From Dugong dugon (taxonomy: Eukaryota > Chordata > Mammalia > Sirenia > Dugongidae): a stretch of DNA of 64,000 bases. The first letter of the stretch is position 1. Each line of letters begins with the position of its first letter. Both the position numbers and the translations under genes were made by a program. Shown here piece by piece: positions 31,234 to 42,615 of the stretch. The stretch lies in the NCBI GenBank assembly GCA_030035585.1, contig CM057476.1:18646501-18710500 (forward strand), in the 5' to 3' direction. A model generated the notes under the pieces. It was not told the DNA's origin. It saw only the letters and a program-made list of their open reading frames with translations, and did not search any database.

Positions 31234-31539
31234 GTAAATGCATTACTGGATCTTAAGGGGCTTGAGGTTATAGTTTATTACATAAAAGTCACCTTCTGCT
31301 TTTATTAAATCAAAGCCGTTTGGAAACTTCCATTGAGCTCAAGGGGCTCAGAATTTAAGTTCGGGTGTTGCCTCCCTCTGTAAGTTGGGAGGATATTTCA
31401 GATGTGCCCAGTGAGGGGTTGGAGGGTTTCTGGTGGCACTGAAATGCGGAAAGAAAATAGGAACGCTAATTGAAGGACACGTGACTGGTGTTAATGACAA
31501 GAATGAGTGGCCTGCATTAAGCTCTTCTGTCTGCAGGGG

Positions 31540-31705
31540 GCTGTGCTTAGCACTTAGAATAGCTTATCTCACTTTAACCCCACGAAGGGGGTGCAAGGAG
31601 GCTCAGGGAGATGAAAACCCTTGTCCGAGGCATCCAGGCAGGGCTGGGCCAGCCAGGATTTAAACACATGTCTGCGGAGTCTGAGCTCTTGATCACCAGG
31701 CTGTA
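31540..31705 (-). mobile_element. MIR SINE
   Basis: ttagcacttagaatagctta, ctcactttaaccccacgaag and gctgggccagccaggattta, reversed MIR. Confidence 0.6.
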
Positions 31706-31918
31706 CTGCCCCAGGGTGATGACCATAGTCAAGTGAAGCCTGTGAAGAAGAAGTGACCTGTCCACACTCTTGGTGCCAGGCTGTGCAGGCACCAGGGACA
31801 GGAAATGCCTTCACTAGGTCCCTCACCCAGGGAGCTCACAGTCAACTACAAGGTACAAGGCAGAGAGCTAAGTGCTGGGGTCGGGGCAAGCCCAGCAGGC
31901 CTCTAGGAGCCCAGAACC

Positions 31919-32122
31919 AAAACTAGTTGCCATCAAGTCAGCTCGACTCATGGCAACCCCGTGTGTGTCAGAGTAGAACTGTACTCCATCGGGTTCTCAA
32001 TGGCTGATTTTTTGGAAATGGATCCCCAGGCCTTTCTTCCAAGGCACTTCTGGGCGGACTCGAAGCAGCAACCTTTCGGTTAGCAGCCAAGCACTGGACC
32101 ATTTGCACCACCCAGGGACTCC
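31919..32122 (-). mobile_element. AfroSINE, form C
   Basis: ctaggagcccaga on the left and ctaggatcccaga on the right form a 13-bp duplication with one change. Confidence 0.92.
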
Positions 32123-32345
32123 TAGGATCCCAGAGAAGAGGCTTATTCTCAACCTGGGAGTCCAAGAAGGCTTCCTGGAGGAGGCGGTATCTGGGCTGAG
32201 TCTTAAAGGATGAGTATGAGTTAAGAAGGTGGATGAAGGAGAGAGGCAGGAGGGCACACCAGGCCAGTGGTGGGCCGGTGTCTGAGCCCCGAGCAGAGGG
32301 TGAGGAGGAGGAGAGGGGACTTGGGATCCAGAACTTTGCACAAAC
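32123..32345 (+). mobile_element. Old LINE-like repeat (family unresolved)
   Basis: aggcttcctggaggaggcgg, tctgggctgagtcttaaagg and atgagtatgagttaagaagg; same type as 48.6 kb. Confidence 0.5.
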
Positions 32346-32700
32346 GTCTGCAGAGATACACTGGACCCAGATAACGTCATGTCTGGCTCTCAGCTGGGCT
32401 GTAAGCAGCTCAGTGTCAGAAGCCATGTCTTTTCGTCTTTGAACTGGGGTGAAGCATGCTGACGCTTACATCCTCTGGGTATCTGTCCGTCCCCCCACCC
32501 CTCATCCCACTGGGAATGGCGTCGGCAGTGCGCCCCCTGTTGGTGGGTCCACTATGGAGGGTGGTCCTGCTCCCCCACCCTGAGCCCCTCAGCTCTCCCT
32601 GGAAGAGGAAGGGGGTCCGGTCACAGGCTTGCCCTCTGGCCTCCACTCCGTCCTGACACACATCCCACTGTCCACAACCCAGGCAGGACAGCAGATGGGT
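32346..32700. other. Unique intronic sequence
   Basis: Nothing recognised; G+C-rich. Confidence 0.35.
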
Positions 32701-32943
32701 CAGGACTCAGGGCTCTGGAGCCCAGCCAGGCTGCCTGTGTCCAAACTCTGGATCAGCCATGAGCTTCCTGCTAACTAACTGCCTTCTGTGCACTTCTGTT
32801 GCCTTATCTGTAAAATGGGCAGGGTAACAATAGTTTCTACCTCATAGGATGGTTGCGAGGATTCAAAGGGCCATCTCATGTAAAGTACTTGGAACAGGGC
32901 CCATTATGGGGTAAGTGCTATGTAAGTATTATTATTATTATTT
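32701..32943 (+). mobile_element. MIR SINE, nearly full length
   Basis: ctgttgccttatctgtaaaa, tcataggatggttgcgagga and tgtaaagtacttggaacagg, ending in a TTATTATTATTA run. Confidence 0.85.
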
Positions 32944-33269
32944 CTCAGGATCCTACTCTTATCTTCCTCCTAAACATGGCCTTTGCCTGGGAAGGTAGGA
33001 GGAGGATCTGTGAGGTTCCGCCCACTTGTATGTCCAGCTTCGGTTCAAGGGCAGATTGGGGAGCTCATGGCAAGTATTTCACATTTCTAAGTGTACGGTC
33101 TTCATCTCTCCAATGTGACCCTCATGTTGGGAGGGTCACGTGAAATGACAATGACTCCCTTGCCCATTATAAAGAGTGCAAAACTGTAGTTATTCGTATT
33201 CCTTAAATCTCCAGAAACCGGAAGCTTGTGAAAAATATTATGTATATGTATATATGTAATTTATGTATA

Positions 33270-33440
33270 CACATAGTTAACCATTGTTTGTCAAACACTG
33301 TGCTATGCAAGACTCCATATAATCCTCCCAACGGCCCTGAGAAGATAACGCAGCTTTGCAGAAGAGAAAACTAAGGTTCAGAGAGGTGCAGCAACTTGCC
33401 CAAGGCCACACAGCTAGGAAGTCTGACTCCAGATCCTGGC
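33270..33440 (-). mobile_element. MIR SINE
   Basis: aaggttcagagaggtgcagc and cttgcccaaggccacacagc on the plus strand. Confidence 0.8.
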
Positions 33441-33554
33441 ATCCAAGGATCCCAGATATAAAGTTTCTTAGCATCCCCCTACTTCCCTGAAGGATTAGGA
33501 GTCCCCAATTCACTCCGTCCAAGCCCTCTAAACCTTAGCCTTGAAACGCGGCCT

Positions 33555-33835
33555 GGTCCTGTGCCATCTGCATGATCCGTGGTGGATGGACCATTGTGAT
33601 CCATTGGGTTTCCATAGGATGCTTTTCAGGAATAGATGGGCAGGCCTTTCTTCCTGGTCCATCTTAGTCTAGAAGCTCCGTTGAAACCTGTTCCGCATCA
33701 TAGCAACACAAAAGCCTACATTAACAGACGGGTGGTGGCTGCACAGGAGGTACATTGACCAGATATTGAACCTGGGTCTCCCACATGAAAGGTGAGAATT
33801 CTACTACTGAACCACCTCTGTCCTCTGGGCAAGTC
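33555..33835 (-). mobile_element. tRNA-Gly-derived SINE
   Basis: On the minus strand the head reads gaggtggttcagtagtagaa, ttctcacctttcatgtggga and gacccaggttcaatatctgg, a clear tRNA-Gly(GCC) relative. The body matches 54228-54575; the distal tail is truncated. Confidence 0.85.
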
Positions 33836-34185
33836 ACATAGTCTCTGCTTCTTCTCATTTATGAAGTGGGTTTAAGGATTCCCGCCATTGTTGTCAATGG
33901 GGATGGATATATATATATGGGTGGATGAGTATGTACGCATATAAGTTATCAGGGGCGGGCAGCGGGGGCGTGGCAGGCACGGGTGTGTAGATGTTCATGC
34001 ACGAATGAGTCTGTTGGCGTCTGCACATGGCACCTTCTCTGTGTCACGATGGCGTCCAGATGATGTGCCAAGGGGCTGGAGCCTCAGTCCGTTTCTGGTG
34101 TGATTGCCCTTGTGGGAGGGGACGTCTTTCAGTCGGATGGCGCCGGAACTCCCTGTACCACTTAGGACGTGAAGATGCGGCAGGG

Positions 34186-34283
34186 ACAGTGGTGGCTGTG
34201 CATAAGGTGCATGGGTCAAGAATTGAACCTGGGTCTCCTGCTTGGAAGGCAAGAATTCTACTACTTAACCAATAATACCATTT
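34186..34283 (-). mobile_element. tRNA-Gly-derived SINE, head only
   Basis: tRNA-Gly-like head (attggttaagtagtagaatt, ttgccttccaagcaggagac on the minus strand) and the first 25 bases of the body. Sequence 33940-34185 may be a diverged body but I could not align it. Confidence 0.7.
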
Positions 34284-34997
34284 ATGTTCATCGAGAACAT
34301 ATGCGCACAAAATAGCCATGCACGTTTTGCAAGAAGATGGTCAAATATAACAATACACATTGAACAGATTAAGCTGGTTCTGTGGGAACGGGTGTGGGGA
34401 GGGGCAGTGGGAGTAGGAAATGGGTTAAAAGGAAATGAACACAATAAAAAAATGAAAACAAGACAAGTGTGGGGGCTCCCAGAGGCTAGTGACGGAAATG
34501 AGGGGGGGACTGAGGGATGTAATTATCTCAACTCTCTCTCCTCTTCTGAGCTCCAAAAAACCCCAAACAAACCTTCACTCCAAATCCCCGCCTGGGGTTC
34601 CTGCCTGTTGAAGCCCAGCCCAATGACCTGATGAAGCCACACTGGGTAAGCTCAGAGCCAGACAAGCAGACTTGGCCCTGCCCGGGGCCTTCAGAGCCTG
34701 CCCTGAACCTCAGCCTTATCTGCCAGGCCGGAAATGAACTTGGATGAGCAAACAGCCAACAGAAGTAACAGTGTCAGCTCAGCTGGCTGAGGCCCAGTGC
34801 CTGCGAGGCCTGCCCAGTCCCTGCCAGGAACAGGATGGTCACCAGGCAGAAGATGCTACTGCAGACAGCTCGCCCTGCACACACCACTGCTGTAGACCCA
34901 GGGCTCAAGGTCACATCTGGTTCCTGCAGCCAGAAAGAACCAAAAAACCTCAGGCCGAAGTTACTTGCTTAATTTTTATTAAACAGACATGTATGTG
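34284..34997. other. Unique intronic sequence
   Basis: No recognised repeat or exon. Confidence 0.35.
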
Positions 34998-35201
34998 GAG
35001 TCCCTGGGTGGCATAAACGGTTAAGCACTGGACTACTAGCCAAAAGATTGGTAGTTTGAACCCACTCAAAGGCACCTTGGAAGAAAGGCCTGGCAATCTG
35101 CTTCCAAAAGGTCACAGCCTTGAAAACCGTGTGGTGCAGCTCTACTCTGCATACCTAGGGTCTCCGTGAGTCGGAATTGACTCCACAGCAACAACAACGA
35201 C
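34998..35201 (+). mobile_element. AfroSINE, form D
   Basis: ccaaaaggtcacagccttga body; cagcaacaacaacgac tail, matching the RTE 3' terminus very closely. Confidence 0.92.
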
Positions 35202-36080
35202 ACATTCCAGGCACTGTCCTAAGCACTGTTACAGATGAGGAAACTGAGGTACCAAGAAGGTCAGCAGTGTGCTCACAGTAATACCAAGCGCTCAGGCGAA
35301 CAAGGAAGTCCAGTGAGCCCTTCTGGACACAAGAGGACGCTCCACTCAGAGACAGGGCATGTGCCAGGGTTCAAACTTGGGGCCTGCTGATTTGCCAAAC
35401 CCTCGCTTTCCTTGTCCACTGCCTTGCCTCCTCAGAACATTCCAGAATCCTTCCTGGTGCCTCCTGAGAACCCCCAGGAGACCAGTCTGGCAGGGTTCAG
35501 GATGTGCATTTTACAGGTGGGGCAAGAGGAGATTCCAGACCCCCGAGAATTTCCCCCATGTCTGTTGGTTGGCATCTAGCTAAGAGCAGTAACAGCCTAA
35601 ATGGAAACACATTGGCTCCCAACCAGGGTAGAGTGAGGTGAGCTTCATTCACCCATCCTCTGTAGAGGAGTGGAGCCGGCCACTCCTGGCCCCGCCTGGA
35701 TGCTGGGACGCAACAGATCGTGGCACGAGCATACCTTTTCTCCTCTCCACCTCCCCACACCTGCAAGGTCGTGTGACCAGTTCTGTTTTACCGAGGGACA
35801 CCTGAGACTAGGGCAGGGGTGCTTGCATGAGGTCACACGCCTGGTTAGTGGCAGTGGAGGGGTTTGAACCCACGGGTCCTGAGTCCTGATGAATCCAGGG
35901 ACCCGCCTCCTCCGGCTGCCACTGCTGGCCAGGGCCCAAGTCCCCGTGGGGCTCGGGGACAGCGGGGGTCCAGGGGCACCTGGGCAGCAGATGTCAGCCT
36001 CTGCTCCCTCCCCAAGTCACTGCCTGGGCCCCTTCCCAAATGGCGCCTTAAGTCTTTGAAGGACTCGCTCGTGTTCTGTC
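35202..36080. other. Mostly unique, G+C-rich intronic sequence
   Basis: A reversed MIR remnant at about 35205-35290 (cagatgaggaaactgaggta) and another near 35800-35870. No CpG island: CpG is sparse despite high G+C. Confidence 0.4.
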
Positions 36081-36081
36081 C

Positions 36082-36132
36082 TTGACTCTGTCTCCCTCTC
36101 TCTCTCTCTCCCTCTACTTGTTTTTCTTTCAG
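36082..36132 (+). repeat. Pyrimidine-rich CT tract
   Basis: ctctctctctctccctct core followed by a T-rich stretch. Confidence 0.8.
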
Positions 36133-36311
36133 CCTCTGGCTCGACTACTACCTAAAAGTAGATGGTTCAAACTCACCCGGCCTCACCGCGGAAGAAAGGC
36201 CTGGCAATCTGCTGCCATAAAGATGACAGTCAAGAAAACACTCTGGAGCAGTTCTACTCTGTAACACGTGTGTCTAAATTGACTTGAGAGCAACGGATTT
36301 GGTTTTTTTGG
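36133..36311 (+). mobile_element. AfroSINE, form B, head truncated
   Basis: Begins within the head at cgactactacctaaaagtag; tail ggatttggtttttttgg. Confidence 0.88.
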
Positions 36312-36314
36312 ATT

Positions 36315-36370
36315 TCTTGTCTCTCTCTCTCTCTCTGTCTCTGCCTCTCTCCCTCCCTCCCCCCACCCCA
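36315..36370 (+). repeat. (CT)n/(CCCT)n tract
   Basis: tctctctctctctctgtctc passing into ccctccctcccccc. Confidence 0.9.
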
Positions 36371-37620
36371 CTCAGTCCTCCCTTCAGAGAAGCTCAGCCA
36401 CCCCCTTACAGGGGCTGAGCTTGCTCACCTGTGTGTCCCTGACGCACCCAAGCTGCCAGCAGCACAGCTCTCCAGATCGGCTGTCCCTCCAGCACAAGCA
36501 CAGCCTTCTAGAACCTTCTCCTTGGGCGGCAGGCCCCAGGACTGAGTGCAGGGGCCTTATCAGGGTCCGTGGGCGGGGGGGTGGTGGGGGTGGCATGCAT
36601 CAGGGGAAGTTGGAGACTCTTCCCTCATCCTGCAAATGGCCCATTTGGCTTGGCTCGTCTCCCCTTCGCCGCCCCCGTGGCCCAGCCAGACAGCCAGGGG
36701 GCGGCCTGGGGCCTCTCCTCAGCTCTCTCTGCCTCTTAGAGACTTTGGGGAGCTGGGAGGCCCCTCGGAGGGCATCCCATTTTGTAGCTGGGGAAACTGA
36801 GGCCCAGAGAGAGGGAGTGACCCTCCCTAAGCCACAGGAAGAGGTACCTGATCTGGCTTGCGGATGGTGCATCTACAGAGCCTAGAACTGTCTGGCTCCT
36901 CACCACGTTCCATATCCCCATTGCACAGATTTGCAAATGCAAGCACGGAGAGATAAAGTTACTGGTCCAGACTCAACACTGGCTTTGAACCAAGGACTCT
37001 CTGACCTCCAGACCCTGCTCAAGGTCACAGCCTCAGCTAGCAGCTGAGATGCACTGGGGCTCCTGGGCACCATGCTCACCTTGCAAATGTCCCTCCTGGG
37101 GTAGCATCCTCACCTCCCTGGGGCCCTGATGTCTTTACATTGCCCTGTTTCCCGGCTTACCCCATCCGCCAGATCCCCCACCCCACAGTGCCGAGAGAAG
37201 GGGCCTCTGGGCCCCTACAGATGACTCCGAGGAGACCCCTAGGGTTACTGTCCCTGGGCTCCAGGAGTCCGGGGAACCTCAAACCCCACAGCAGCAGCAC
37301 ATGTTCCTGCTGCCAGCCTGGCTGCCAGCCGCGGGACAGAATTAGCTGTGTCAGGAGGAGAGAATTTCCTCCTTGGTCCCACGCCCACACACTTGGGGCT
37401 CACGCTGAGTCACCGCCTTGGGGCCAGGAGGCTCTGGCTGCCTTTCAGGTGGCCCCATTTCTTGGGGGTTTGGGGGGGGCCTGTTGGAGCTTGGGACCCT
37501 GCCAGGGTGGGCAATAGCAAGGAGCTTATCCCTTGAACCTGGTCAGCCAATTTGTTCAGCAACCAGGAGTCCCCAGGAAACCTCCAGCCTTTACTGAGAG
37601 CAGAGAAGCAGAGAATCAAC
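36371..37620. other. G+C-rich, mostly unique intronic sequence
   Basis: Reversed MIR fragments at about 36765-36870 (ggggaaactgaggcccagag) and 36905-37035. The rest is unassigned. Confidence 0.4.
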
Positions 37621-37646
37621 AATAAAACAAAACAAAACAAAACAAA
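37621..37646 (+). repeat. (AAAAC)n tract
   Basis: Five AAAAC units forming the 3' side of the reversed SINE that follows. Confidence 0.95.
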
Positions 37647-37847
37647 CCTAACCCGTTGCCTTCAAGTCGATTCCAACTCGTGACGACCCCATGTGTTACA
37701 GAGTAGAACCGATCCATAGGGTTTTCTTGGCTGTAATCTTTACAGAGGCAGATTACCAGGCCTTTCTTCCTCAGAGCTGCTGGGTGGACTCAAACCACTA
37801 ACCTTTAGGTTAGCAGCTGAGTGTGAACCGCCTGCACCACACAGGGT
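37645..37847 (-). mobile_element. AfroSINE, form B
   Basis: Full-length with cttggctgtaatctttacag on the plus strand. Confidence 0.92.
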
Positions 37848-38257
37848 CAGAGAGGCAAGGAGACCCCAAGATAGCTCCTCCACTGCCTGACATCCCCCGA
37901 TTAGAGCTCTACGCCCTTGGACCTTGAAGGCTTTTCCTTCTTTCAGGCTGTTGTTTCCAGATCCACACCCCTCCCTACTTTGTGCCCTACAGGCCACCCT
38001 GTACGAATGACCTCAGTAGCTCCTCGCCCTCTGACCTCTAGTTGGTTGATCAATGAAAGGCAGCAGCAGGGGCTGCAGGACGGGCAGAGCGAGGCTGGGT
38101 GTTTTCTCCTCCCAGCTCCCTCCCCGCAGGATCTCCACGGGTTGGTCACAGCTACCCTCTGCGGGCCCAGGTGGCCACTCCCAGCCCAGGCGTGGGAAGA
38201 TCTTCTTGCCATTGCTAGGCCTAGAGTGCTGCATGGCTGGCAACACAGTCCACCCCT

Positions 38258-38321
38258 TTGTAAGTTCCTCCCTTGATGAGGCTCACGTCAATTACACGTG
38301 CCATTCATTTCCTGCTCAAAA
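38258..38321 (+). repeat. Duplicated unit, copy 1
   Basis: tttgtaagttcctcccttga, ggctcacgtcaattacacgt and cattcatttcctgctcaaaa correspond, in order, to 39974-40048. Both copies run straight into a reversed SINE tail. Confidence 0.7.
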
Positions 38322-38528
38322 GAAACCAGTTGCTGTCTCCTCAATTCCGACTCATGGCGACTCCATGTGGATCAGAGTAGAACTGTGCTCCATAGGGTTT
38401 TCAATGGCTGATTTTTGGGAAGTAGATCGCCAGGCCTTTCTTCCGAGGCGCCTATGTGTGGATTCGAACCTCCAAACCTTTTGGTTAACAGCCAAGCACG
38501 TTAACCCTTTGCACCACCCAGGGAGTCC
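38322..38528 (-). mobile_element. AfroSINE, form C
   Basis: Full-length. ttcctgct occurs just left of it (near 38308) and again just right (near 38529). Confidence 0.92.
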
Positions 38529-38584
38529 TTCCTGCTGAGACACTGACTGATACACCAGCCCCATGTCTATCGACCCGTCCTATC

Positions 38585-38850
38585 CACTTGGTCTCCTAAA
38601 CACCTCACAAATCCACCCATCATTTCTGCCCACCTGTATGACAGTGATAGGCTCCTAACCAGTCTCTCGTTTCAACTATGATTTCATTTTCCACCTAGTA
38701 GCCAGAGAGACCTTTCCAAAATGCAAAATGCATCCTGCCACTTCCTGCTTAAAACCCCTCAGTCGCTGCTTATTGGTCTTAGAATCAAGAACAACTTGTT
38801 ACCAACGTCCCTAAGGCTCTACCGATCTACCCCGCCTACCTTAGGATGGA
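38585..38850 (+). mobile_element. L2 LINE fragment
   Basis: ctaaccagtctctcgtttca, gagagacctttccaaaatgc, ttcctgcttaaaacccctca and ggctctaccgatct in L2 order. Confidence 0.65.
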
Positions 38851-39934
38851 GCTGATGCCCGACCTCAGCTCCAGCCCCAACCCTGACTCAGAGCAGGTTC
38901 TAGGGGTCTCAGGTAGAGTATGGACGCTCCCTTGCAAATCCAGCCCCATTTCTGGAGACCCAGCTGCTCTTGCAGCCATCCCCCGACTCCAGCTGGCATT
39001 TCTAGCCACAAAAGACCCCCAGCAAGAGCACCTGGATGGACATCTCTCCTTCCAGGGCAGAAAGCCCCTCTGTCCACCAACAATGGGCCAGTGCACAAAC
39101 ACGGCATCCTCCAGCCACCCAGCTTGCGCACAAAGCCATCATGCTGATGGCCTGTACATCTCCCCATAAACACTGCCCCAGCCCCTGGAGGTGGCTTGTA
39201 AACAATTTCCCCCCTTGCTTATATCCCACTGGACTGGGAGGCCTAGAACCCACATTCAGTTAATCCCTGAAGTCAGCCTTGAGTCCACTCATGCAGATAA
39301 TCCCTGAGCTGTATACACAGTGCATCTGGAAGGCGGTGGGTATGGGGGGGGGTTACGGGCGCTGCTCAGGATGTGGTCTGAGAAGGCAGCCAGTGGTGGC
39401 CAGCTTCCCCCCAAGCTGGAGTCAACCCATGGCATGGGCTCCATGTCCTGCTCACGGCATGGGCTCGGAGCCTAGAATCGGAGTGTCTCCCGGACGGCCT
39501 CTGAAGAGTTGTCGTCCAGCCTCTGCCTTCCAAATCCATGCCAGCACACCCCACCTTCAACCCTAGGGTCAGCCTGGGTCTGATACCACCCCAGAAGCAC
39601 AGATTCTCTTCTCTGGCACCTTGAGATCCCAGGAGATGGCAGCCAATGGAATTCTCCCAACTGCCTCCAGAGGGAAGAGCAAGGAGATGGGGAACCCAGG
39701 CTCGAACCCCTGTGCTCTGCTCCTTCTGTTGCTGGGCCAGATGAATGAAGAGAACAGGCTTCCAGACCTCTTAAACTCACACCAGAGCCCCAGGCTGGGA
39801 ATGGGAGGGACTGTGGGCCATCTTGGTAAGGAACTTTGGACCCTAGAATGTTGGGGTTAAGTGTTAATAATTATCACCATAATAACTACGTTTAATTGAA
39901 CACCTACTATATGAGCCAAACATAGTAACTTAAG
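38851..39934. other. Unique sequence
   Basis: About 1.1 kb with no recognised repeat or exon. Short open frames lack domains. Confidence 0.35.
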
Positions 39935-39993
39935 TTTTGTAAGTCCTCCCTTGCTTTGTAAGTCCTCCCTTGCTTTGTAAGTCCTCCCTTGCT
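39935..39993 (+). repeat. Three tandem 19-bp repeats
   Basis: Unit tttgtaagtcctcccttgc repeated three times with almost no change. It is also the first 19 bases of the duplicated unit at 38258. Confidence 0.95.
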
Positions 39994-40070
39994 GAAGCTC
40001 GTGTCAATTACCCTGTCTGGGTGTGTCACTCGTTTCCTTCTTGAAAAAAACAGTTGCCACTGAGTCAACT
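39974..40070 (+). repeat. Duplicated unit, copy 2, with a SINE tail stub
   Basis: Colinear with 38258-38350 including the first 20 bases of the reversed SINE (cagttgccactgagtcaact), then cut by a plus-strand SINE at 40071. Confidence 0.7.
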
Positions 40071-40252
40071 AACCGTAACTACTAACCTAAAGGTAGCTGG
40101 TTGGAACCCACCCTGTGGTACTGCAGAAAAAAGGCCTGGTGATCTCCTTCCGTTAAGATCACAGCCAAGAAAACCCTATGGGGCAGTTCCACTCTGTAAC
40201 ACATGGGGTCCCCGTGAGTCGGAATTGACAAAAAGGCAACGGGCTTGGTTGT
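40071..40252 (+). mobile_element. AfroSINE, form B, head truncated
   Basis: Starts at taactactaacctaaaggt; body cgttaagatcacagccaaga; tail caacgggcttggttg. Confidence 0.9.
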
Positions 40253-40344
40253 TTTTTTCACCTTGTGAGTCAGGACATTGAGAAGCTCCTCCCGTACATC
40301 ATCACGTTAAGTCCTCGTACAAACCCCGTGGGTGTAGTCGGTAT

Positions 40345-40460
40345 TATGGCCTTTTTAGAGTTGAGAAAGTTGAGGCCCAGTGAGTTTGAGTCTTGCCCAA
40401 GGTCAAGTGGCTAATGAGGGACAGGGGGAGGATTGGGACCCAGATTAAGAACCTAGTGCT
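40345..40460 (-). mobile_element. MIR SINE fragment
   Basis: gaaagttgaggcccagtgag and ttgcccaaggtcaagtggct. Confidence 0.6.
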
Positions 40461-40904
40461 CTTTCTTTCAGACCTTGCAGGCCCTACTTCACAAACATCC
40501 TTAGATAAATCCCTGGCCCTGTGGGGCCTCAGTTTCCCCAAAACAAAGATGTTGGACTCCGTAATCCCAAACGCTCCCTTCTAGATTTTAAAAATGCCAT
40601 AGTTGAATGGGCCAAGGGTCTATTTTTAATCTCATACAGGGGGCTAGTAAAAAGAGAGCACTGCTCAGCTCCATGCTGTGTGACCCTGCATAAGCCGCTG
40701 TGCCTCTCTGAACCATGCTTGAGTCAGCCACAAAACGGCAACAATGAAACCTTCCTTTTAGGAAATCAGGAGGTCAGGATGAAGTGATCTCTGGGTCAGA
40801 AGTTCAAGGTTAATTTACAAGGCTCTCATCACCATGACCAAGACTGAGGCCCTTGCTGTCTACAACAAGATCGCCTCAGACTTGTCCCCTGCCCAAGCCA
40901 CAGG

Positions 40905-41062
40905 GGACAGTGCTGCACAGTGGTTAAGAGTCCACACTTAGGAGTCAACCAGACCAGGTTCCAATCCCAACCCCTCCCCTTTCTAGTCCAGGGATCAGGG
41001 ATGAATCACCTCTCTTATCTGAGCCTTGGTGGCTGCAAAACGGGGTTAATACGATTACCTTT
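40905..41062 (+). mobile_element. MIR SINE
   Basis: gcacagtggttaagagtcca, cagaccaggttccaatccca and gcaaaacggggttaatacga. Confidence 0.75.
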
Positions 41063-41063
41063 T

Positions 41064-41252
41064 TGGAGTCCCCGAGTGGTGTGAACAGTTATGACGCTAA
41101 GCTGCTAACCGAAAGGTTGGAGGTTCAAGTCCACTCAGAGGCGCCTTGGAAGAAAGGCCTGATGATCTACTTGTGAAAAGTAAACACAGTTCTCTTCTGG
41201 CACACATGGGGTCGCCATGGGTCAGAGTTGACACAACGGCAATCGGTTGGTT
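41064..41252 (+). mobile_element. AfroSINE, form C with internal deletion
   Basis: Head complete; the body lacks the nattgaaaaccctatgg segment (gtgaaaagtaaacacagttc). Confidence 0.9.
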
Positions 41253-41657
41253 AGGGTTATCATGAGCATGCCATGAATCAGTGATGTGAACATGGCGCCT
41301 GGCGCACAATAGATGCTCAGCAAACGTATGTGTAGAAAAATCAGACCATGACGTATCTTCGAGGACCAGCAGCAAAAACTACCCCTTGTCCCACGGTGGG
41401 GAGAAACCAAGGCCACTTCCAGTTTGCTGAGTCTGGGCCAGATGAAGCCAGCAGAGCTCAGAGATGAGCCAGGATAGTGTCCGGAAGCCGTGGTCCCTCT
41501 CCGCTTTGGCTCAGAGCAGACATCACCCTGGGGCCGGATGAGGAAGCCATGCCATCTGCCATCCCCACCTTCAGCTCAGCTGGATCTCCCTTTCCAGCAT
41601 CCCACATCCTCTGGGACAGACTCTGTGGAGCATGTTTTCACAGTTTATTAAAGTCCC

Positions 41658-41836
41658 AAGAGCCCTCGTGATGCAGTGGTTAATGGAAAGTTCAGCAGTT
41701 TGAACCTACTTGCCGCTCTGCAGGAGAAAGATGTGGCAGTCTGCTTCCATAAAGATTTACAGCCTTAGGGCACTTCTACTCTGTCCTGCAGAGTCGCTAT
41801 GAATCAGAATCGACTCGATGGCAGTGGGTTTGTTTT
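41658..41836 (+). mobile_element. AfroSINE, form B2
   Basis: Perfect 14-bp target-site duplication tttattaaagtccc (41644-41657 and 41837-41850). Confidence 0.95.
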
Positions 41837-42077
41837 TTTATTAAAGTCCCTCAGTGGGAACTGTTAGCATCCCATCTCTGTTGGGCAGGGTGTGTTACTG
41901 TCTTGTCTCTGTTGGGCCGGGTGTGTTACCGTACCATCTCTGGCTTCATTTCTGCTTCTGGGGCATGAAGCTCACACAGCATAAGGTGAAGACAAAGGAA
42001 AAGCATATATGTGATGCACTTAGCAAAATGGCCAGCCCTTCGAAGGGTCTCAAAATATACCGAAAAAGAAAAAAGAA

Positions 42078-42282
42078 AACAGCGGCCATCGAGTCAACTT
42101 CGACCCTAGGCCACCCCACATGTGTCAGCATAAAACTGTGCTCCATAGAGTTTTCAATGGCTGATTTTTTGGAAGTCATTCTCCAGGACTTTCTTCCAAG
42201 ATGCCTTTGGGTGTGTTCAAAAACCATCAACCTTTCAGTTAGCAGCTTAGCCTGTTAACAGTTTGCACCACCCAGGGAATTC
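42078..42282 (-). mobile_element. AfroSINE, form C
   Basis: Full-length; plus strand caatggctgattttttggaa. Confidence 0.9.
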
Positions 42283-42392
42283 TGAGATTCAGAAAAGTTT
42301 AGTGATTTTTCCTAAAGTTAACTCGCTCAGCAGGTGAGCAAGCAGGAAGAAGCAGGACCCCAGCCTGGGCTCGCTGGGATCATGTTACATAT

Positions 42393-42597
42393 ATCACTGA
42401 ATAGTAGGTTTTCATTCCAGCTCCATCACCGCCTGGCTGTGTGACCTTGTACAAGTTACTTCATCTCGCTGAGACTCAGGCTCCTCGTCTGTAAAATGGG
42501 GATAATAGAAGCATCTATCTCAAAGCTCCGTGAAACAAGTCTTGGAAAGTTCTTGGTGTTCTGCCTGTCACAAGCGCGATTATTTTGTTAATATTCC
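42393..42597 (+). mobile_element. MIR SINE, nearly full length
   Basis: gcctggctgtgtgaccttgt, ctcgtctgtaaaatggggat and attattttgttaatattcca. Confidence 0.85.
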
Positions 42598-42615
42598 AGG
42601 ATTGAAAAAAAAAAA

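Noticed and set aside
35860..36060. CpG island at G+C-rich sequence
   Set aside because: CpG dinucleotides are too sparse across the stretch.
39935..39993. Three regular repeats resembling a CRISPR array
   Set aside because: Units are directly adjacent without spacers, and the DNA is mammalian.
40800..40915. Possible processed pseudogene (accatgaccaagactgagg)
   Set aside because: The short frame matches no protein I recognise, and no poly(A) or duplication is visible.
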